Assembly (NCBI GenBank): GCA_003509785.1 | Contig: DOMY01000036.1 | Location: 24,137-31,765, forward strand | Length of the DNA stretch: 7,629 bases | Origin: Gemmobacter sp. | GTDB taxonomy: Bacteria; Pseudomonadota; Alphaproteobacteria; Rhodobacterales; Rhodobacteraceae | Reading direction: 5' to 3' | Shown: positions 5,304-7,629 of the stretch, piece after piece | Layout: each line of letters starts with the position of its first letter | Numbering within the stretch: position 1 is the stretch's first letter | Notes under the pieces: model-generated | What the model was told of the DNA's origin: nothing | Seen by the model: the letters and a program-made list of their open reading frames with translations, nothing else | The model's database searches: none | Program-made: the position numbers and the translations under genes

Positions 5304-5870
5304 ATGACAGAACAGGTAACGGCGCTGGATCTGCCGCCGCAAGAGCCGCTGCCCGAGGATATCGCGGTGTATTTCGGCAAATGTCAGGACAAGCTGGGGA
5401 TGATTCCCAATGTGCTGCTGGCCCATGCCTTTGATGCCGAAAAGCTGCGGGCTTTCAGCGGGATGTACAATGATCTGATGCTGGCGCCTTCGGGGCTGAC
5501 CAAGGCCGAGCGCGAGATGATCGCGGTGGCGGTTTCGGCGCAGAACGCATGTGTCTATTGCCTGACGGCGCATGGCGCGGCTTTGCGGCAGCTGACGGGC
5601 GATCCGGCGCTGGCGGAAACCCTGGCGCAGAACTGGCGGGTGGCGCCGGTTTCCGCGCGGCAGCGGGCGATGCTGGGATTCGCGGTGAAGCTGACCAATG
5701 ACCCGGCGGCGATGGGCGAGGAAGATCGGGCCGCCCTGCGCGCCGCGGGATTCAGCGACCGGGAAATCTGGGATATTTCGGCGGTGGCGGCGTTTTACAA
5801 CATGTCGAACCGGCTGGCGGCCGCGGTCGAGATGCGGCCGAACCCCGAATATCACGCCATGGCGCGATAG
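5304..5870 (+). CDS. AhpD-like peroxidase-related protein (carboxymuconolactone decarboxylase family)
   Basis: A 188-residue, probably cytosolic, all-helical protein of the AhpD/carboxymuconolactone decarboxylase superfamily. The signature NACVYCLTAHGAAL carries Cys83, Cys86 and His90, and Glu71 lies 12 residues before Cys83. This Glu-Cys-x-x-Cys-x3-His spacing is the one used by mycobacterial AhpD, in which the cysteines cycle between dithiol and disulfide to reduce peroxides or to reduce AhpC. The length and the N-terminal LGMIPNVLLAHAFDAEKLRAF fit the subgroup annotated as peroxidase-related enzymes, whose substrate is undefined. The ATG at 5304 has a strong GGGAGGA 4 bases upstream; an in-frame ATG at 5226 adds residues with no family resemblance. 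No AhpC gene is nearby, so the reductant and partner are unknown. A hairpin terminator follows about 33 bp after the stop. Confidence 0.92.
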   Translation: MTEQVTALDLPPQEPLPEDIAVYFGKCQDKLGMIPNVLLAHAFDAEKLRAFSGMYNDLMLAPSGLTKAEREMIAVAVSAQNACVYCLTAHGAALRQLTGDPALAETLAQNWRVAPVSARQRAMLGFAVKLTNDPAAMGEEDRAALRAAGFSDREIWDISAVAAFYNMSNRLAAAVEMRPNPEYHAMAR

Positions 5871-5903
5871 CGGGCCTGGAAACGGGGGCAGGGCAAAGCA
5901 AAA

Positions 5904-5927
5904 GGCCGCGCGGTTTCCCGTGCGGCC
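5904..5927. terminator. Terminator shared by rpmJ and the AhpD-like gene
   Basis: A 10-bp stem with one G-U pair (arms 5904-5913 and 5918-5927) encloses the loop TTTC. On the minus strand it is followed directly by TTTT, which makes a good intrinsic terminator for rpmJ, 24 bases after its stop codon. On the plus strand the trailing T-run is weak (CTT), so termination of the AhpD-like transcript would be less efficient. Confidence 0.75.
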
Positions 5928-5950
5928 CTTCGATCCTGCGGCAGAACGCC

Positions 5951-6076
5951 TCAGCCCTGACGGGCTTTGTAGCGCTTCTGGGTCTTGTTGATCACATAGA
6001 CCCGGCCTTTACGGCGCACAACCTGACAGTCGCGGTGACGCGTCTTCAGCGAGCGCAGCGAGTTCTTGACCTTCAT
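5951..6076 (-). CDS. rpmJ: Ribosomal protein L36 (bL36), zinc-free type
   Basis: A 41-residue, strongly basic protein, MKVKNSLRSLKTRHRDC then a tail ending YKARQG, recognisable as the alphaproteobacterial form of large-subunit protein bL36. It binds 23S rRNA. Classical 37-residue L36 has a Cys3-His zinc ribbon; here only Cys17 remains, so this is the C-minus form that does not need zinc. Two ATGs are possible (6082 and 6076). The second gives the family's usual start and has GGAG at a proper 8-base spacing; for the first, GGAG is only about 2 bases away. tRNA-Val lies about 70 bp upstream on the same strand. A GC-rich 5-bp hairpin (6096-6109) sits just before the ribosome site. The strong terminator at 5904-5927 ends the transcript. 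Confidence 0.96.
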   Translation of the reverse strand: MKVKNSLRSLKTRHRDCQVVRRKGRVYVINKTQKRYKARQG

Positions 6077-6144
6077 GGCCATCTCTCCATATCGCGGCGC
6101 GCGTGCGCCTTGAAACTCGTGCCTTCTTACGAAAGCGGTGAAAA

Positions 6145-6219
6145 TGGTGGGCGGTACTGGGATCGAACCAGTGGCCACTACGATGTCAACGTAGTGCTCT
6201 ACCGCTGAGCTAACCGCCC
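6145..6219 (-). tRNA. tRNA-Val (anticodon GAC)
   Basis: The minus strand folds as a full cloverleaf: acceptor GGGCGGT/ACCGCCC (6213-6219 with 6149-6155), D arm GCTC-loop-GAGC, anticodon stem CTACG/CGTAG around the loop TTGACAT, and T arm CTGG-TTCGATC-CCAG. The anticodon GAC reads GUC and GUU valine codons. The discriminator base is A and the CCA end is encoded in the DNA (6145-6147). It lies upstream of rpmJ on the same strand; TTTT follows the CCA immediately, but with no hairpin between the two genes. Confidence 0.97.
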
Positions 6220-6328
6220 ACGCCCTGAACGAACCTGTCTGCCACCATCGCCGTAACTGGCTTCGGCGCGGGCAGTTCCGCGTCAGTGGGGGCTCTATAA
6301 AGAGACTCGGATGGGTGTTCAAGGGGTT

Positions 6329-6356
6329 TTGGCAGAAGAAAAAACCGCGCTATATC
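6329..6356 (+). promoter_or_regulatory. Candidate promoter placing transcription start at the amidohydrolase ATG
   Basis: TTGGCA (6329-6334; five of six consensus positions) and TATATC (6351-6356; four of six) are separated by 16 bp. The start site expected about 7 bases beyond the -10 is 6363 or 6364, which coincides with the ATG of the downstream gene. The ATG also lacks a Shine-Dalgarno sequence, so the two observations together suggest a leaderless mRNA. Confidence 0.55.
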
Positions 6357-6363
6357 TTTTGCC

Positions 6364-7236
6364 ATGATGCACCGGACCGTCACCGAAGCCTATTGCCTGT
6401 CCCGCCCGGCGCTGCACAGCACGCCGGTCGTGTTTTCGTCGCCGCACAGCGGGCGCGATTATCCATTGGCCTTTCTGCAAAGCAGTATCCTGTCGGATCA
6501 CCTGATCCGGTCATCGGAAGATGCCTTTGTGGACGAGCTTTTTGCCGATGCCCCGCAGCTTGGGGCACCGTTGCTGGCTGCGCGGGGGCCGCGGGCCTAT
6601 ATCGACCTGAACCGCGCGGCGGATGAACTGGACCCGGCGGTGATCGAGGGGATCATGCGCGCGCCGCACAACCCGCGCATCAGTTCGGGCCTGGGGGTGA
6701 TTCCGCGCGTGGTGTCACAGGGGCGGCCGATCTATCGCGGCAAGATCGGGCTGGCCGAGCCGGAACAGCGGCTGCGGCGGCATTGGCACCCCTATCATGA
6801 TGCGTTGCACGGGCTGATGGACGAATCGCTACTGCGATTCGGCGAGGCGGTGCTGATTGACTGCCATTCGATGCCGCATGAGGCGATCGAAGCCCATGCC
6901 CGCCCCGGCGTGCCGCATCCCGAAGTGGTGCTGGGCGACAGGTTCGGTGCGTCGGCGGGGCGGGATGTGGTGGCGCGGATCGAGGCGGCGTTTCGGGGGG
7001 CGGGGCTGCGGGTCGTGCATAATGCGCCCTTTGCCGGGGCCTATATCACCCAGACCTATGGCCGCCCCTCGCGTCGGCAGCACGCGGTGCAGATCGAAAT
7101 CGACCGCTCGCTGTACATGGATGAGGGGCGCATCCAGCGGCGCCCGGATTTCGCGGCCTTTCAAAAGCTGATGATGGGGATCGTGGCGGGAATCACCACG
7201 GCCTTTCGCCCCGATACCGCGCTGGCCGCAGAATAG
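6364..7236 (+). CDS. N-formylglutamate amidohydrolase family protein
   Basis: A 290-residue soluble protein of the N-formylglutamate amidohydrolase (FGase, HutG-type) family. Its founding members hydrolyse N-formyl-L-glutamate to glutamate and formate in the five-step histidine degradation route. Visible family segments are SSPHSGRDYP (25-34), SSEDAFVDELF (50-60), RAYIDLNR (77-84), LIDCHSMP (164-171) and HNAPFAGAYITQTYGRP (219-235). The histidines and acidic residues in these blocks are plausible metal and catalytic ligands, by family analogy to zinc-dependent amidohydrolases. No hutU, hutH or hutI gene is next to it, so histidine catabolism is not shown and another N-formyl or N-acyl amino acid could be the substrate. 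Two tandem ATGs (6364, 6367) begin the gene, with no ribosome binding site and a promoter ending just before. It converges on the last gene of the window. Confidence 0.9.
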   Translation: MMHRTVTEAYCLSRPALHSTPVVFSSPHSGRDYPLAFLQSSILSDHLIRSSEDAFVDELFADAPQLGAPLLAARGPRAYIDLNRAADELDPAVIEGIMRAPHNPRISSGLGVIPRVVSQGRPIYRGKIGLAEPEQRLRRHWHPYHDALHGLMDESLLRFGEAVLIDCHSMPHEAIEAHARPGVPHPEVVLGDRFGASAGRDVVARIEAAFRGAGLRVVHNAPFAGAYITQTYGRPSRRQHAVQIEIDRSLYMDEGRIQRRPDFAAFQKLMMGIVAGITTAFRPDTALAAE

Positions 7237-7246
7237 ATCCGCGTGC

Positions 7247-7276
7247 CATAGGCCCGCACGTCATAGGCCCGCACGT
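7247..7276. repeat. Perfect 15-bp tandem duplication between convergent genes
   Basis: CATAGGCCCGCACGT is repeated head to tail (7247-7261, 7262-7276), and the match runs two bases further. It fills most of the 39-bp gap between the amidohydrolase stop and the stop codon of the last gene, which begins at its final base. CGTGC (7242-7246) can pair with GCACG (7256-7260) in a weak hairpin. It looks like a recent slippage duplication. No U-tract is present, so it is not a clear terminator. Confidence 0.7.
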
Positions 7277-7629
7277 CAGCCGCAGATGGCCTGCAGCGCG
7301 CTGCGGGTTTCGGTGGCATTGGGCAGAAAATCCTCGATCCGGGCGCTGTTCTGGCCGCCGCGACCGGCCAGGGCGTCCAGCCTTGGGTCGGTGTCTTCCA
7401 GCGTCAGGCCGAGGGTCTGTGCCAGTTGCAGGGCTGTGCGGCGCAGATCGGCGGTGGAGCTGTAGATTTCTTCGAAGATCAGCCAGTCATGCGCGATATG
7501 CCGCACCCGCAGGTGGCTGAGGATATCCATCAGCGCCAGACCGTCGCGGCGGGCCTGATCGAGAACCCGCTTGACGGGCAGCGGTGGCAGCACGGTTTCG
7601 CCCGCAAGGATCGGCGGGTAGAGCGTGGC
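7276..7629 (-). CDS. Uncharacterised protein, 3' part only; possibly a sulfotransferase-like C-terminus
   Basis: The frame is open to the right edge of the window, so the gene is truncated at its 5' end; about 117 codons are present. A GTG at 7593 could be read as a start, but codons upstream (ending ...LYPPILAGET) continue in frame and look coding, so I treat it as internal. The visible part is soluble, without membrane segments, and ends in a single cysteine near the C-terminus (AICG). The stretch HDWLIFEEIYSSTADLRRTALQLAQTLGL recalls the 'YEELVADP...L..LGL' region near the C-terminus of NodH/Stf0-type sulfotransferases, but this is weak. The PAPS-binding motifs would lie outside the window. 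I cannot assign a function. It converges on the amidohydrolase gene. Confidence 0.6.
   Translation of the reverse strand, partial: ATLYPPILAGETVLPPLPVKRVLDQARRDGLALMDILSHLRVRHIAHDWLIFEEIYSSTADLRRTALQLAQTLGLTLEDTDPRLDALAGRGGQNSARIEDFLPNATETRSALQAICG

Noticed and set aside
5133..5855. In-frame upstream extension of the glutathione S-transferase
   Set aside because: The added residues are antisense to the AhpD-like gene and unlike any transferase; the start at 5132 fits the family length and has a GGAG.
6077..6322. Upstream extension of L36 through the tRNA
   Set aside because: A reading frame across the tRNA-Val gene is accidental; L36 proteins of this type start at MKVKNSL.
1..7629. Mobile element, defence system or CRISPR array
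   Set aside because: No transposase, integrase, toxin-antitoxin or nuclease gene and no spaced repeat array was found; the only repeats are two short tandem duplications and a small operator-like pair.

Overview
The window comes from a high-GC alphaproteobacterium, most likely of the Rhodobacter group (Rhodobacterales). The main reason is a petABC operon whose three products closely resemble the Rhodobacter cytochrome bc1 subunits as I remember them. A ThiQ-like ATPase, a 41-residue L36 protein and an N-formylglutamate amidohydrolase family protein fit the same group. The window holds mostly chromosomal housekeeping genes. I see no transposase, integrase, phage gene or CRISPR array.

Layout. 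Bases 1-251 (+) are the end of an ABC ATPase that looks like ThiQ. It converges on petC across a strong bidirectional terminator (254-283). Bases 320-3019 (-) are petA-petB-petC: Rieske protein, cytochrome b and cytochrome c1 of the ubiquinol:cytochrome c oxidoreductase. The genes are tightly spaced (11 and 19 bp gaps), each with its own ribosome binding site, and petA starts with GTG. A 259-bp divergent spacer with a candidate pet promoter, a leader hairpin and a TTGCGGC direct repeat separates petA from the next gene. Bases 3279-4517 (+) encode a PAP2 phosphatase domain joined in frame to an Arg-rich linker, an internal signal-peptide-like segment and an outer-membrane beta-barrel. This gene converges, with a 3-bp gap, on a YibF-like glutathione S-transferase (4521-5132, -). 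Divergent from the transferase is an AhpD-like peroxidase-related protein (5304-5870, +). A bidirectional terminator follows, then rpmJ (5951-6076, -) and tRNA-Val(GAC) (6145-6219, -). An N-formylglutamate amidohydrolase family gene (6364-7236, +) appears to be transcribed as a leaderless mRNA. The window ends in a 5'-truncated, poorly recognised gene (7276-7629, -).

How the genes work together. PetABC form one respiratory and photosynthetic electron-transfer complex in the inner membrane. The transferase and the AhpD-like protein form a divergent thiol/redox pair, though no functional link is proven. tRNA-Val and rpmJ are neighbouring translation genes.

The most interesting item is the PAP2-barrel fusion. 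The barrel resembles, from memory, the LpxQ-type lipid A oxidase family. In Rhizobium, LpxQ acts on lipid A that the PAP2-family phosphatase LpxE has already dephosphorylated at position 1. One gene here may therefore encode two consecutive lipid A remodelling steps as a precursor that signal peptidase could split.
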